DNA of 64,000 bases from Adiantum capillus-veneris (GCA_014529385.2 CM043950.1:149674945-149738944); one strand, 5' to 3'; shown: positions 1 through 12,061, counted from the first letter of the stretch. A program made the numbers and translations. The notes: a model not told the origin generated them from the sequence alone.

Positions 1-984
1 ATTGTAAGAAAGAGATCCTCTTTCAGTTAGACCAGTAGTAAAAGAACTTCTCCGTTCCTCACTGAGTACTTCATTTAAGTAAGGTTGCTTACCAAAGAAA
101 AGAAAACCCTCCAAGATAGGATAGAGTCCTTACTTGCATCCATCCAAACAAGACAACAATTCAATTAGCCTTGGATGTGTTTTACAGGTATTAATGGATC
201 CTATCAGTTGTTATCCATGTCCATCTTATAGATTTTATTTACTTTAGACAAGCTAGGTTTAGAACTTGTATGATAGCAGTCTTTACTTATTACATAAAAA
301 ATGAGTGTTACCTTCTACCTTTTATACTGATCTTGTGAAGCCCACCAAGAATCCATTAATTTTAACCATCGTGAGATTTATTTATTTAACCATAGCTTGG
401 TAGCTATGCTTTGCAGTAACCATATAATTACCTTCAGGAGTAACAATCTCAAGGTATCATTGGCATTACTTTACCCAAAGAGAGGCCAAGAACGTCTTTA
501 ACTGTGTAAGATGCCCAATATTTTGTTCAAGAACCAATGGTACCAAAAGAGGGTAATGCATAATCTCCCTTTCTACAACTATCAAAATGACAGTATGACC
601 AATCAACAGACTATCGAGAACTCCATTTATACTTTGTGTACTCATAGGTCACTAGCCATAGCTTCAAGCCAAAGCCGAAAGTAACAGCTATATACTTATC
701 TTCAGAATCCCAAGTTATTAGTATCCCTCAAAGAACAGTAGTGTCTGGCCTTGTTTGAGTATGATGCCTTAAAGCTTCAACATTCATAAGTGCTTAAAAA
801 AAAAAAAACAAAATCACCTCATCCCTTTATCTCATATGAAATCCCAATGGTGATACTTTATATAAGCCCAAGTGTGGCAACAGTTTTATCAAAGAGAAAA
901 TACCAACAGTTACCGAACCTGCCAGTCATGCTCCCCCCCCCCCCCCCCCCCCTTAAAAAAAAAAACAATAAATATCAAGCGATT
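1..984. other. Non-coding stretch, no gene seen
   Basis: No open frame here has recognisable protein character. The stretch is A/T-rich with homopolymer runs: an A run near 795-806, a 20-base C run at 933-952 and an 11-base A run at 955-965. I found no LTR ends, primer-binding site or polymerase motifs. Confidence 0.6.
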
Positions 985-1800
985 TCTGCAGTGGTTATGA
1001 CCAGAGCAACCCATAAGCCAACACACTTGTATTAGGCAATTTATGATAACTAGTTAGTGAAAATAACAACCCTTAGTTGCTAGCACAGAGCCTATATCCT
1101 CTTGCTAGAAACACTCGATCAGTCTCTGCCAGTGTTCGAGAGAAGTCGTCACCAAATGTAAAACAAGGTCCAAGACCCAAGCCAACCATGCGATTGCTAA
1201 AAAAGATTTTTCATAGTGTACACAGCAGCCCTTAACGGCTAGTTCAGAGCAACTCATTACCTGATAGTCCTGCAGTGGCAATATGCCAGGTGATATGATA
1301 ACCATTAGTGAAAACAACAACCCTCAGCTGCTAGCACATAGCTTATAACTAAGAAAAAAACTCAATCCGTGTCAGTGTTTCAACAGAAACCGCTACCAAG
1401 TGAAAAACAACGAGGTTTCAGGCCTCCAGCCAATCATGAGATTGCACAACAGTTTTTCGGTTTGTTTTTTAAGAGGGATCATTATATAGTGTAACAAGCA
1501 ACCCTCGACGGCTGGTGCAGAATCAAGTATAACCACCTGCATCAAACTATGCTCTATCCATGCAAGTATTCCACAGAGACCATCCTATTCTTAATGCAAA
1601 TCAAGGTCTCAAGTCCTAAGCCATTTATGCCATGGTGCAATAGTTTGTCCTTCTTATTCTCATGACTAATAAATAGTGTATAAAATAGACGGCTCCATTC
1701 TTTACTAACCATGCATAGTAAAAAACAAACCAAAACCGAAATTGGTAGTAAGGTAAAACATAACACCTGTGTTGCTTGAGTTGCAAGATCCATTTCTTTA
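985..1800. repeat. Decayed ~255 bp tandem repeat
   Basis: Related phrases recur about every 250-270 bases. Examples are TTAGTGAAAATAACAACCCT (about 1054) and TTAGTGAAAACAACAACCCT (about 1305). An 'agagcaac...' start recurs near 1002 and 1246, and an 'aacggct'/'gacggct' block near 1234, 1507 and 1688. Three to three and a half units are visible with many substitutions and indels, so this is old. No protein is encoded consistently across units. It could be a remnant of an LTR leader or a minor satellite; the sequence does not say which. Confidence 0.5.
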
Positions 1801-2120
1801 GCAAGTTCAGATAGTGGCGAAAATAAGCAAAAAAAACCTAATCCAAGGCTAAGTGAGGGCCAGAGTGTGCCCTCACCTCAGTTTATATAGGATGGTGTGC
1901 ACGCTCTCAGAGCAAGTAGGATGAATGCATCCTGCCGCCCTCAACTGCGCGAGCCTGCAAGTGCCATCGCCTAGGGAGGGCAATAGAGAGTGGACAGGGG
2001 CCGCCTACCCCGTATGATGATAGCACTTATTCTTTCACGCTTTGTTTAAGTAGGGGTAATGTCCCATTTATAAGGTGGTTTTTATTGGCATAGCAAAAAG
2101 GTATCACTACTATGCAAAAT

Positions 2121-2158
<38 letters not shown>

Positions 2159-2173
2159 AGGGGGGAGGGGGGG
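2121..2173. repeat. Poly(G) tract of 37 G plus G-rich tail
   Basis: Positions 2121-2157 are 37 consecutive G, followed by AA and a further G-rich stretch to 2173. Such a run can form stacked G-quadruplexes and is rare in nuclear DNA. Its exact length may be an assembly or sequencing estimate. Confidence 0.85.
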
Positions 2174-2200
2174 TTGTTTGAGTTATAACCAGTATACTAG

Positions 2201-2306
2201 TGTGTGTGTGTGTGTGTGACAGAGAGAGAGAGTGAGATAAAGAGGGGAAATGAACATGAGAGGGAGGAGAGGGAAGGAGCATAGCTAGCTCTCCTTTCTC
2301 TCGTCA

Positions 2307-2372
<66 letters not shown>
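2201..2372. repeat. (GT)n / (GA)n compound microsatellites
   Basis: (TG)9 at 2201-2218 is followed by short GA runs. (TG)n at about 2307-2323 passes directly into (GA)n to 2372. The GT-to-GA order recurs at 3675-3735, 3800-3830 and 19303-19350, each time just before a conserved 'ACCTA...' block (here from 2373), so the microsatellite appears to belong to a mobile-element family. Confidence 0.85.
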
Positions 2373-3029
<657 letters not shown>

Positions 3030-3290
3030 ACTTAAGAGCGTAGTATTGCAGACCCGTTAGGAGAGAGCCACCTCGTTATTAAGCAAAAGACAACATCATT
3101 TACAGATCCCGTTAGCCCGTCCATAACCCATTTAGTACCTAAGGATTAGGTACCATTAAGGTACCACCCTATAAAAGTTACATAGTGAATTTAAGCGAGT
3201 TATTCACTAAAAGTACCCCAGGCCAACAATCCTAGTAAAAATATACCAGGGAAATAGCAACACACTAAAAACAGCCATGTGTGTGTGTGT

Positions 3291-3676
3291 ACCAATACCA
3301 ATACCAATATAGTTCAGTAGTAGTACAAATAGGTATCAATATCAGTACCAATACAAATCTAGTATTACGAGTAGCAGTATAGGAGTATCAATACCAATAG
3401 TGTATAGTGTCAGTATCAGTACCAATATAGTCTTGTAGTACCAGTACCAATATATATTGTACCAATACAACTAGTACTAACAATAGCAGTACAGTAAAAA
3501 TAGTGTGTAGTACAAGTATTAGTACCAACATCGTCTAGTAGTACTAGTAATTATCAGTACTAGTACTAGTATATAGTGTACCAGTACTACCAGTACTAGT
3601 ATAGCAGTATTGCAATAATCGTACTCATACGAGTACTATCAGTATCTGTAGTAGAACCAATACTAGTACCAGTACT
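3291..3676. repeat. AGTACCAAT / AGTACTAGT low-complexity array
   Basis: Almost 400 bases are composed of short variants of GTACCAATA, AGTATCAGTACC and AGTACTAGTA with no fixed period. GTAC and TAGTA cores recur throughout, giving many small self-complementary sites. It abuts a GT/GA microsatellite on its right. No coding signal. Confidence 0.75.
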
Positions 3677-3698
3677 GTGTGTGTGTGGGGTGGGGGGG

Positions 3699-3734
<36 letters not shown>

Positions 3735-3862
3735 CACGGGTATACCTATTTTGCTAGAGAGAGAGTATCTGTAGTAGAACCAATACTAGTACCAATATTG
3801 TGTGTGTGTGGGGGAGAGAGAGAGAGAGGGAGCGGCACGGGTATACCTATTTTGCTAGAGCG
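3641..3862. repeat. Tandem duplication, period about 123 bp
   Basis: The phrase AGTATCTGTAGTAGAACCAA starts at 3641 and again at 3764. Each copy is followed by GTGTGTG, a GA run of different length, then GGCACGGGTATACCTATTTT. Both copies have the order pattern block, GT, GA, conserved block, so the microsatellite was duplicated along with its flanks. Confidence 0.8.
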
Positions 3863-4334
3863 TCGAAACTCAGATATGGGATTTTAGTTTTTGGCGCTTA
3901 AATTATTTTTTTATTATGTCGATCTTGCTATGATCATCGTTATGATTGTCGCTATGATCATTGCTATGCAACAAATAATATAGCGACGCCGTGGATTTTC
4001 ACATTTGAGACTCACATTGCTAGCGTCTGTAAGACAAGGGAAGCTAGGGTCTCAGAGTCCACCACCACCCAAACACCCTTTTTATAGGCAAGCCCTTGGT
4101 CCTTTGCCCTAGTTGGACTCCCCGTTCCACACTGCCTAGCCCGGATACCAGTGTAAGATAAGGAAAGCTAGGGTCTCAGAGTCCACCACCTAACCACCCT
4201 TTTTATAGGCAAGCCCTTGGCCCTTGCCCTGGTTGGACTCCTCGTTCCACACCGCCTACCCTGGCCCCACCCTTGTCTATCCGGCCTTGCCGGTATCTTG
4301 ACAGCGTCGCTAATATGAAGAACCTCTTGTAGTG
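3862..4334 (+). mobile_element. CACTA-type transposon 3' end (remnant)
   Basis: The segment ends in CCTCTTGTAGTG at 4334, the reverse complement of a CACTACAAGAGG terminal inverted repeat. Just inside are GCGTCGCTAATATGAA and earlier variants such as TGTCGCTATGATC and ATAGCGACGCC. Short subterminal repeats of this kind are typical of CACTA (En/Spm) elements. An almost identical 3' terminus lies at 19705-19735. No transposase and no matching left terminus is visible, so this is a truncated or non-autonomous copy. Confidence 0.6.
4029..4275. repeat. Tandem duplication, period 124 bp, inside CACTA remnant
   Basis: Two copies start GTAAGACAAGGGAAGCTAGG (4029) and GTAAGATAAGGAAAGCTAGG (4153). Both continue through 'tctcagagtccaccacc', 'accctttttataggcaagcc' and a C-rich end. 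They differ by scattered substitutions and small indels. The second copy runs directly into the transposon terminus. Confidence 0.8.
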
Positions 4335-6885
4335 AATCCTAAACCAAAGGCCGACTATAATTATGATAGAACTGCATAAAGATCTCAAGAGCTTAACAAG
4401 ACCTCATGCCAGGCAAAGTCATCAAAGAAGCTACATAGGTAACGACAAGATTTGTATTCCTAAGTCTTTCAATGCTGCTAGTCAGAAATCAGGTTCCGAA
4501 AGTCAACAAAGGCCTATAACAGCGTCAAAGGCTCCTTATTACAACAGGCTTAACTCGAGAATTAATGGAGGCTTCACTATCAAAGGACAATCAATTTAAT
4601 AGGAATACAAATTCAAAGATAAAAGGAGTATGGAAAATGAAACCTTCAATGCCAACTTGGTCCTTCAATAATCCATTCTTTGAAGGTTCAAGCTTACTTT
4701 TACCTGAATAAATTTTTGTAGTAAGCTCAAGAATATAAAAAGTCAAGTTTCGAGGGTGAAAAAAACACTCTTTGCATAGTCAGAGTTGACTGTTGAGACA
4801 TGAACAATGAGTAAAGTGTTAGTCCCAAAGCTTCAAGTCTTAATAAACTATGTGCTAAAAGTTGTAGTTATTATGCTTACGCTCAAGCCGGAAATGTTGA
4901 GCATATCTATGTCATGTCACTCATGCTAGATTAGACGAGCATAAGAGTCGAAGTCTATTAACTTAATCATGGTGGAGCGACGTAGAGTCCAATACTCATG
5001 CATAATGCACAGTAAGATGAGAGCACCTATCCTCTTAGAAAAAACCCTTCTTAAAGGGGTGCCAGCTTGTAAAGCCATGCTGTATGCTTTTATAGCTACA
5101 CCTTCTTTGTGAAAAACCCCTCAAAAATTTTATTGCGCAACATATTTTTTTTCATGCATTTTTATGTATGAATATATAGGATGTCCCATCAATGGACATA
5201 TACATTAGACACTCTTTTTTGCTTTCACCTATGCACCTTGAGTGAACTACACACAGGCAAACCAATATTCTATATTTCTACCCTTATATTTGCTACCCTC
5301 TTATTTCTAAATTCATCAGCAAATAATCCCTTCAGTACCTCATTAATATTTCCCATGCTCATAAGTACTCCAATAATGCATGTATCCCAAAGGCACTTTT
5401 TTTCCACTCGATTTTTTGCCTTTGGTTAGCCAAGTATTAGACCCTAATTTAGATCCTCATTTATCTACTTCTCTTGTACATACTCTTATTAAATAAATAG
5501 AAAACCTCCCATTATGTTGCTACAATGAACATGCAATGTCATCTCTAGCTCACACCAGAGACAAACTTAAGACATTCATAGCAAAATGGACCTCATCAAT
5601 AGATTCATTGATGAATGAAGACAAACAGCCCATTGACAACTAGTCAACAACCTTCCAAGGCCTCCACGGACACTTCTTAATAGTGCCCGAGGACATGCAA
5701 TAAAATTGAAAGGGAGAAATGTTAATTGAGCGAATGTCAATTCACAAGAGCTACTAAAGGCCCAATTCTTATGAATGCGCATCAAAGATATATAATACGA
5801 AGAAGCAGTGAAGATTGGAGTTACACATTTTCACATTTTTCCAAAATGATCATGTATTGTAATTTTCCAATTTATTTCAAGCCATTTTAATAATTATAAT
5901 GTGTTACGGTCTCAATCAATGTTTCAAGCTTTAAAGAACAGGTTAGTTAATGTCCCTAGGTTGTAGATACAGTAAGTAGTGGAGCCCTAAATCCTTGGGT
6001 GCTCGGACATTACATATTTTTACGCTAGGTATATAAGGCCGTGGGTAAATGGAATTAGGGTTCTCAACTTCATTTGTTCAGACCACTCTTACTAAGAGCT
6101 CATGGAGGTGTGTGGCTATGAAATCCTTAAGCTCATGATGTGTGTGGCTATGGAGTCCTTGAGCTTCTCTTTGTTCATGTGACTTGATTAATAGTAATCA
6201 AGTCTTAATTCTCTTTCACTATGCCACTCATACTCTCTCTTGTTAATGATGCTTGATTAGCTTGATCTTAACTAATTAGTGGTTATTACTTCTCTAATCT
6301 TGTGTGATTGTCCTCTATTCTTTGTGTGTGCATGTAAGTTTGATTAGAGTGCAGATGCTCAACAGATCTATCCGTGTGCGTTTGTGATTAGTGCATTTCA
6401 TGACGGGATTAGGTATATGTGCGTCGTTGCAATTGTTAGTGAGTGTGATTGGGTTGATTTTAGGTGAAGAGAAGTGGAGGTGGAGATTGCCAATCATTGT
6501 GGCTTAGCTCCTCCATAGGTTGAGAAGCTCACCTTGTAGAGTCACCATTTGTGTTGCCATGATGAGCTCACTACTCTTGTGAGTGTTTCCATGCCCTAGC
6601 AAGTGGCTCATCACTTCGGATTGAAAAGTATTGTTTGTCATTGGGCTATGCTACGTTGGTATCCCCCGTAGCCCACTCATTGAGCATCAACCCTCAAACT
6701 CTGACATAATCCAAGCTATTAACCACTCAAAACAGAGAATCTAAGCCTAAAGGTCCTCAACGACGAGTACAACTACTCCCAAGACATCTATACACAGTTG
6801 AGGTAAACATACCTCAATCGTGCGGTTTCTAAAAGTTTGTTTTTGTTCTCTAGGCAAACCTAGAGGAGGTTTTGGACAATGCTAC
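4335..6885. other. Non-coding; LTR-like remnants, no gene
   Basis: No conserved protein domain is visible in any frame; the short open frames lack family motifs. At 6030-6038 there is a TATATAAGG box, followed by text resembling an LTR transcribed region (a repeated GTGTGTGGCTATG at about 6110 and 6140, ending in CA-rich sequence). It may be a decayed LTR, but no partner copy is in the window. Confidence 0.45.
6030..6038 (+). promoter_or_regulatory. Candidate TATA box in LTR-like remnant
   Basis: TATATAAGG in an otherwise mixed context. The same octamer core occurs at 48859 in the 5' LTR of element A. This is an inference from the motif alone; there is no transcript evidence. Confidence 0.3.
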
Positions 6886-6921
6886 TGAGCACTGAGGTTC
6901 TTCCCTAGTTTGGTCACCTCA

Positions 6922-6939
6922 TCCCCGGCAATAGCACCA
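6922..6939 (-). promoter_or_regulatory. Decayed tRNA-Asp primer-binding site
   Basis: On the minus strand this reads TGGTGCTATTGCCGGGGA. The site complementary to the 3' end of plant tRNA-Asp(GUC) is TGGCGCCGTTGCCGGGGA. The three differences are two C-to-T and one G-to-A, which is CpG-type decay. It suggests the LTR/leader junction of an old element related to A (49595) in minus orientation, with its LTR to the right. No coding region of that element survives nearby. Confidence 0.5.
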
Positions 6940-7141
6940 AACTGTGGGGCTCCCTTGTTTTCAAGCCTCGCTATGTTATTGTAATGATAGTGAGAACCAC
7001 AAACATAAATGGCATACCGTGTGACGAAGTTGACTCGACTAGTGCATGGAGGCTACAAGAGGTTTCCAAGCTCTTGGAGAAAACACTCAATACCTGTCTA
7101 CTCAAAGCTACACTCAGTTGCATGTTAGGCAAGGGCTGTTG

Positions 7142-7492
7142 CTACTCTATCCAACATGCTTCAAAACAATCCAAAAACAAACTGAATTCTTCACTTACAT
7201 CTTGTTGGAGCACCTTTAGTTTAGCATCCATCTCGAGTGGGGACGCCTCTTTACAAAATCCATGTAGGAAACGCGCCTGTAGAGCTGGCTAAGCATGCCT
7301 CGGCTCACCTTCCAAAGCTTCATACCACACTCTCTCTTTATCGCGCATCACAAACGGGAATGTTTTCATCTTGTTTTCCTCATTCGGCATACGCAATGAC
7401 AGCATGTACAACTCAAAATATGAAATCCACTTGTCTGAACTATCTTCATATGTGAAAATTGGCCCATAACTTTGAGACTCCATGTCCACCAA
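7142..7492 (-). pseudogene. Ty3/gypsy gag fragment (element C)
   Basis: The minus strand opens with an ATG at 7492, about 40 bases after a primer-binding site. The frame contains gag signatures such as SSDKWISYFELYM and FPFVMRDKERVWYEALEGEP, the region that folds as the retrotransposon Gag capsid domain. One stop follows RHA (about 7289). The frame resumes as ALQARFLHGFCKEA and QQDVSEEFSLFLDCFEA before a second stop at 7142. No zinc knuckle, protease or RT follows, so the element is cut off here. Gag packages the RNA into cytoplasmic particles in intact relatives. Confidence 0.6.
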
Positions 7493-7534
7493 TGCAAAAA
7501 ACTGTCTTCTTGTCTAACTAGGAGCAATCGGTGT

Positions 7535-7554
7535 GCTCCTCAGTGGGGGCACCA
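7535..7554 (-). promoter_or_regulatory. Primer-binding site, element C
   Basis: The minus strand reads TGGTGCCCCCACTGAGGAGC immediately inside an LTR end. Near-identical motifs lie inside the LTRs of D (12062-12079), B (24980-24996) and H (38724-38741). The position fits a PBS; the tRNA is not assigned. Confidence 0.6.
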
Positions 7555-7556
7555 AA

Positions 7557-8113
7557 AGATGGAGGGGGAATGGGGAACACACCCGAAACACACACAATTG
7601 CCTCACTATAGCTCAGGGCACTCACAGCACCCCTATCCTCTCAAAAACACCTTCAAAAGACTCAACACGCTCTGACAGACCACCGGCTACACATCTCTCA
7701 ACTCACACACTAGCAAGACCGCCATTCAACTCACACATACTATTAATGCTCATTTCAACACACCCAAGACACACCACAACTCGATTTTCATTCTCTTTGC
7801 ACCACAAAGCGGGCCGCGGGCACACACTTTTGTTGACATCGATATACACGCAAAGAGCAAGAGAAAAAAGAGGAGGTAAGGGGGAAACAACACCAAAAAT
7901 TGGGAGAAAGGGCTTCCAATTACTTAGCAAGAGCACATACAAGCATCCTCTTGGCTCTTTGCACTTCACTGTTCAAAAACAAGGGCGGACAGCCCATTAA
8001 AATGAGCAAAAAAGGGGTTTATAGAGGAGTCCCACCCTTTTTTGGTAACTTTGATTTGATTTGGCCCTTGGGGCTTTGAACTTAGCTATTTTTGCTTGCT
8101 TGGGGGCCCTACA
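7557..8113 (-). repeat. 5' LTR of element C
   Basis: This lies directly upstream (minus strand) of the PBS. It carries CTATAAACC (plus 8012-8024 region) as a TATA box candidate. A homologous LTR in plus orientation lies at 20418-20451 plus 26309-26904: shared landmarks include the 'gaggataggggtgctgtga' and 'ccctgagctata' stretches near the 3' side. The right limit (TGTAGGGCCCCC on the minus strand) is a guess, because element D abuts it. Confidence 0.55.
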
Positions 8114-8632
8114 ATCGATTTCTCTCACTCTTCTCTCACATTGCCACTCTCAAGCTCGAGGGCTAACCCGTACCCCTAACCACACAGAATCACATACACA
8201 CGAAGACTATTTGCCAATCTCTAATGCACTGACTCGCCTACGAGCACCACTGGCTGCACACACTCACACATGAGCACTTCAGCACAATAGACCCATCAAC
8301 AAACCGTCACCCGTATCCCCACATTGATGCATACACTCACTAAATCCTGTAAACACACTCACATTGGGAGGCCTCACACACCTCGATCGCACACAAACCC
8401 ATACCCAATCTTCAACCACAATCACTCTTCCTCTCTCTCTTCGCACACACACACACACACCTGTGTGGACCCGAGCCAATGCTACCACGGCCTCGCACAA
8501 GACAAGATGAAGGAATAAAATGATTTGAGTCGAGCAATCACCATAAACCATAGAAAAAACATGCATCAAAACACATGCGCGTGCAATGATGGCATCAACG
8601 GCCACGACAATCCCTGATGTTCACTTGTAGCC

Positions 8633-8893
8633 ATGGGCGGCTCTCCTTTAACCTCGTTTTTCAACTATCAGCCACCCCTCTACATGCGGCTTATGGTCTT
8701 GTGGCTTTCGACGACCCTCCCTTTCTGTAGACGGCAACTCACGGCCTCCAACACGGAGGGCACTCTCTTTTTCGCCAGTTGCGACCTTGCTTGCATGCGG
8801 CTCCCTGCCATGATGGCCCTTTATTCACCAACACTCTCCATTACACAAATTGAGTGCACAGCCAACAAGCCTGGCTCTCTGGCGCGGATTTAG
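8633..8893 (+). other. Open frame conserved in both D LTRs (left copy)
   Basis: An 86-codon plus-strand frame whose middle (RQLTASNTEGTLFFASCDLA, then MRLPAMMALYSPTLS) is also open in the right LTR at 12602-12871. Frame conservation across the two LTR copies is only suggestive, since both were identical at insertion. The local base composition is more GC-rich than the rest of the element. I do not recognise the protein; it could be a captured exon or chance. Confidence 0.25.
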
Positions 8894-9199
8894 GCGGCCT
8901 TCTTCAAACCTGGCTCTCTGGCGCGGATTTAGGTGTAGGTCTCGGCATGCCTCATTAGGCCCTCCAAAATGGTCCCGTTCCTCATGGCAGTGCTGACGCA
9001 GCACCCAGAGACCCTCCTTATGCTCTGTAGCTAGCCCTTAATGGCCCTCACGCCACCAGCCTGCCACCATGATCTCTCGGTGAATCCTCCCCCTACTGCA
9101 GTTCTCGGCCAACTGACGCCCTCCAAAATGGTGGCCCTCTCCCCTTCTACATTCAGACTCCCCAGCTCATCGACCTCCTCCTCCTTCTGGTTCCTCTAG

Positions 9200-9474
9200 C
9201 ACCATCACCTTGCAAGCAATGCCCTTCTATTCTGTTCAAGGCCTAGGCCCTCCTGCCCCTTCTCCGACGACTCCACCCTCAGGTGGCGCAACTTTCCCTC
9301 CTCTTGAAGCCGCCACCACCTGGAGCGCCTCTCTAACTGCCGCACCTGAGCCCTCTACTGCGGCGCCTCCAACTGCTTGCTCATGGCCCCAAAACTCCCG
9401 GCAATGGCCATTCCCATATAGCACTCGCTGCTCTCAGCCTCTTCCATAATCCTCGAGTCTGCTCCCTTGTTGGT

Positions 9475-9514
<40 letters not shown>

Positions 9515-9740
9515 TTGCTCTCCCTCGCCACCTGCCCGAGCTTCAACTCCCTTCCCCTAAACTGGCTTCCAAACTCCCGGTTAATCTTTACCACACTCGC
9601 CTTCCCAGGTGGCACCCAGCTTGCATTGCAAGTTTTCATGCAGCCCCCCATGCTCGTTACTAGCTGCTCCTGCTCACACACCCTGCAATGACCTCCGCCT
9701 TTGCCACCAGATGGCACCCTTTCCTCATGCATACTATAGC
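9200..9740 (-). other. GC-rich, coding-like minus-strand block in D LTR (left copy)
   Basis: The minus strand encodes a charged, Arg/Glu/Gln-rich sequence. It includes REFGSQFRGRELKLGQVARE and an RERERE stretch from a GA/CT repeat, then after one stop RAQVRQLERRS and RLQEEGKLRHL. The right LTR carries the same block at about 13180-13740 with indels. Such coiled-coil-like composition suggests captured host sequence, but I recognise no family and the CT repeat inflates the reading frame. Confidence 0.3.
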
Positions 9741-11304
9741 GCCCTCCTGCTCTGCCGTCCAGTTATCCTATCCTACTCATGCATTGGAGTACACTAGCGT
9801 CACCACCCCGTTTACAGTAGCGTTTTTTTTTTCCTTTTAATTTCCAGCTTCAATCTTCACTATTGAAAAAAAACCCAGCTTGGTCTTGTTTCCCACCACC
9901 CTTCTCGCATGTCCGTTATGTTTCACTTTATGCCAGCTTACCCTAAAGGGCAGCATATCCGCTATTCCACAAGCCACAAACAAATGGAATCCACTTTGTA
10001 GAAGGACTTCCCAGGTATTGATCTTGTCGAGAAAAAAGACTACTTGACCACTTCAATCATCAATAATCCCGAGTGATAAATCTGCCATAACGTCCGATTA
10101 GTGAGCTATGAGATATGTGCCTTCAAGCACAGAAAAAACCCTATCAAGTAGAGTGTCCTATAGACATCTAGATCAAAATCCCATATATAAACCTAATAGC
10201 ACCTGTACCCAGCATCCCTCGTCCCGTTCACAACCTTATGATATGAACACTTGCTCCTGTCACCTGTTGATAGGAAGAAACAATTGCAGTTTCTACTAGA
10301 GAGTGCTCCATCTCTGTGTACCTTTCTCCTAGCTGCATCAAACACTCGCTGAATGTCCCTGTCATTTGCCTGCAAACTACCATGCATGGGCTTCTTGCAC
10401 TTCCATAGGCCGACCATCTTCAGTTGTACCATCATTGCCCAACCCCTTGTTGAGCATTCATGCTCAATCGAGGCTCAACCATAGCATTTATTAAAATAAG
10501 ATATGATTGCATATTAGAAACTGATACTTAGTATGTACATAAGAAGTAGATAGATAGAGAGAGAGATTTTATCAGCTGTAGAACCCCCCAGATCAAACGG
10601 AAAGGCATGAGATACCCATGCGTGACGTCAGCTCCACCAAGATCAAATTGATGGCGTTGAGAACAGCCACCTATCTGTAAAACATGTGTGAGCAATAAAT
10701 CCTCGACACCCACAAACCTGTAAACAAGCCACTCTCGTAGCCTCCCATAGCATGGTTCTTCAATAACCTGTATCCATATGCATGCTTGATATAAAAAATG
10801 AGCGGTATACATCCACATTTGAAGAAATTGCATCACCTGAAATCATTCCTCCCTTTGCTAGAATGCTCTCCATCCAAAGAGCTTTGCAAACGGTGCAAAA
10901 CTGCTTATAAAGCAAGCTTCAAGAGCATATCTATCAACAACATGGCACCAACCTTCGACACCCTATCATCCCGAAGCAAAAGAGACGGTTGTCCAACCCC
11001 CTCGTCCACACAAGGCATCCCTATACCTGTCTCATGCTGCTCTATGACCACCTCATCTACATGCATAATATTGTAAATATCATACCTTGAGGAAGTGGAG
11101 TCCGTCTCCCATGTGCTATCTCTAGCGAAAGAGCTGCCGCCACTTGACTCATGCTCTTCCCCTGTCTCAGAATATGGAATCTCGTCCATCACTACTGCTT
11201 CAACCTTATCAACAAATCTCACTTGTCGGCCATGAGCACACGCCCCAGGGATTTGACCATCCATAGCTGAATCTGGCAACATATTTCCTTGGCTTGGCAC
11301 CTCT

Positions 11305-11915
11305 TCAACCACCCGATCTTTCTTGTTTGGCATCCGAGGCAAAGGAATAACCCTCTCTCTCTCTCTGCAACCATAATATCTTTGACTCTTCTTGCATATG
11401 CAGACTCTCTAGCATCGGTTGTGCTTTTATCTCCTTCGCTTCAACTGGCTCTGACACTATCGGATTGGACCACCCTTGCCTCACTTGACTTTTCTTCAAG
11501 AGCTGCTGCAAAGCCACTGCCTCCGCATATGACACCGGTCCATCGACTTCAACTTTATCACAAACATCCACATGCAAGCACTCCATGAATTTGTTTAATT
11601 TCAAAAAGTCAGTATTCTCTGCAGCAGTTACCTTTATGAGTTTGCTCCATAGCGCTTCGAAATCCCACACAAACGCTTAAAAGTGACCAGCCAAGCTTTG
11701 CTTTGGAATGCCGTTTCTAGGATGTTCTAAACTAATCTAGCTTTTCTTCAGCCTGCAAGCCATCGTACCATGTTTTGGTCTTTCCACGAACCAGGAGTGA
11801 GAACGCCTAAGCCACTCCCTCTTCTTTCGACAAGCCGCTCTCCAGCAAAAATAGACCATAGTCATGCAACCACACTTCTGCATCTTCAACACCTGTAAAG
11901 GTTGAAAAACCCGAC
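11305..11915 (-). pseudogene. Ty3/gypsy gag remnant (element D)
   Basis: On the minus strand the region near 11915-11720 reads FTGVEDAEVWLHDYGLFLLE then RGKTKTWYDGL, matching the Gag capsid pattern (W...Y...L...W). Stops interrupt it. Another frame continues DFEALWSKLIKVTAAENTDF and KFMECLHVDVCDKV to about 11400. A further minus frame (10905-11342) extends the polyprotein-like text without recognisable domains. No CCHC knuckle or protease is seen. Gag would be the only product of this element, and it is broken. Confidence 0.55.
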
Positions 11916-12019
11916 CACATCTTTCTTAGCAGCACTTGCTCTTTGAAACTAGTAACCTGTAAAAGTTGGAAAACCCGACCACATCTTTCTTAGCAGCACT
12001 TGCTCTTTGAAACTAGTAT
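11892..12019. repeat. 64 bp tandem duplication in D leader
   Basis: CCTGTAAAGGTTGAAAAACC at 11892 and CCTGTAAAAGTTGGAAAACC at 11956 start two 64-base copies running through 'cgaccacatctttcttagca' and 'ctttgaaactagta'. They lie between PBS and gag. The duplication adds a non-multiple of three and so would disrupt the gag start. Confidence 0.85.
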
Positions 12020-12061
12020 CACCGAAACACCGTCTTTGACTTCACCAAGAAGCGATCAGTA

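Larger units (their letters stand above)
8098..10431 (-). repeat. 3' LTR of element D (left copy)
   Basis: Matches 12081-14391 over nearly its whole length, for example AACCCGTACCCCTAACCACA versus AACCCGCACCCCTAACCACA, and homologous GC-rich blocks, a CT microsatellite (9479-9511 versus 13436-13472) and matching 3' tails. The right edge is sharp: the copies diverge after GTACCA at 10431. The first ~60 bases on the left are poorly matched. Confidence 0.65.

Noticed and set aside
2105-2110. CACTAC at 2105 as the left end of the CACTA element ending at 4334
   Set aside because: Only six bases match; the following bases (TATGCAAAATGGGG) do not match the terminal repeat seen at 4334, and no 3 bp duplication agrees.
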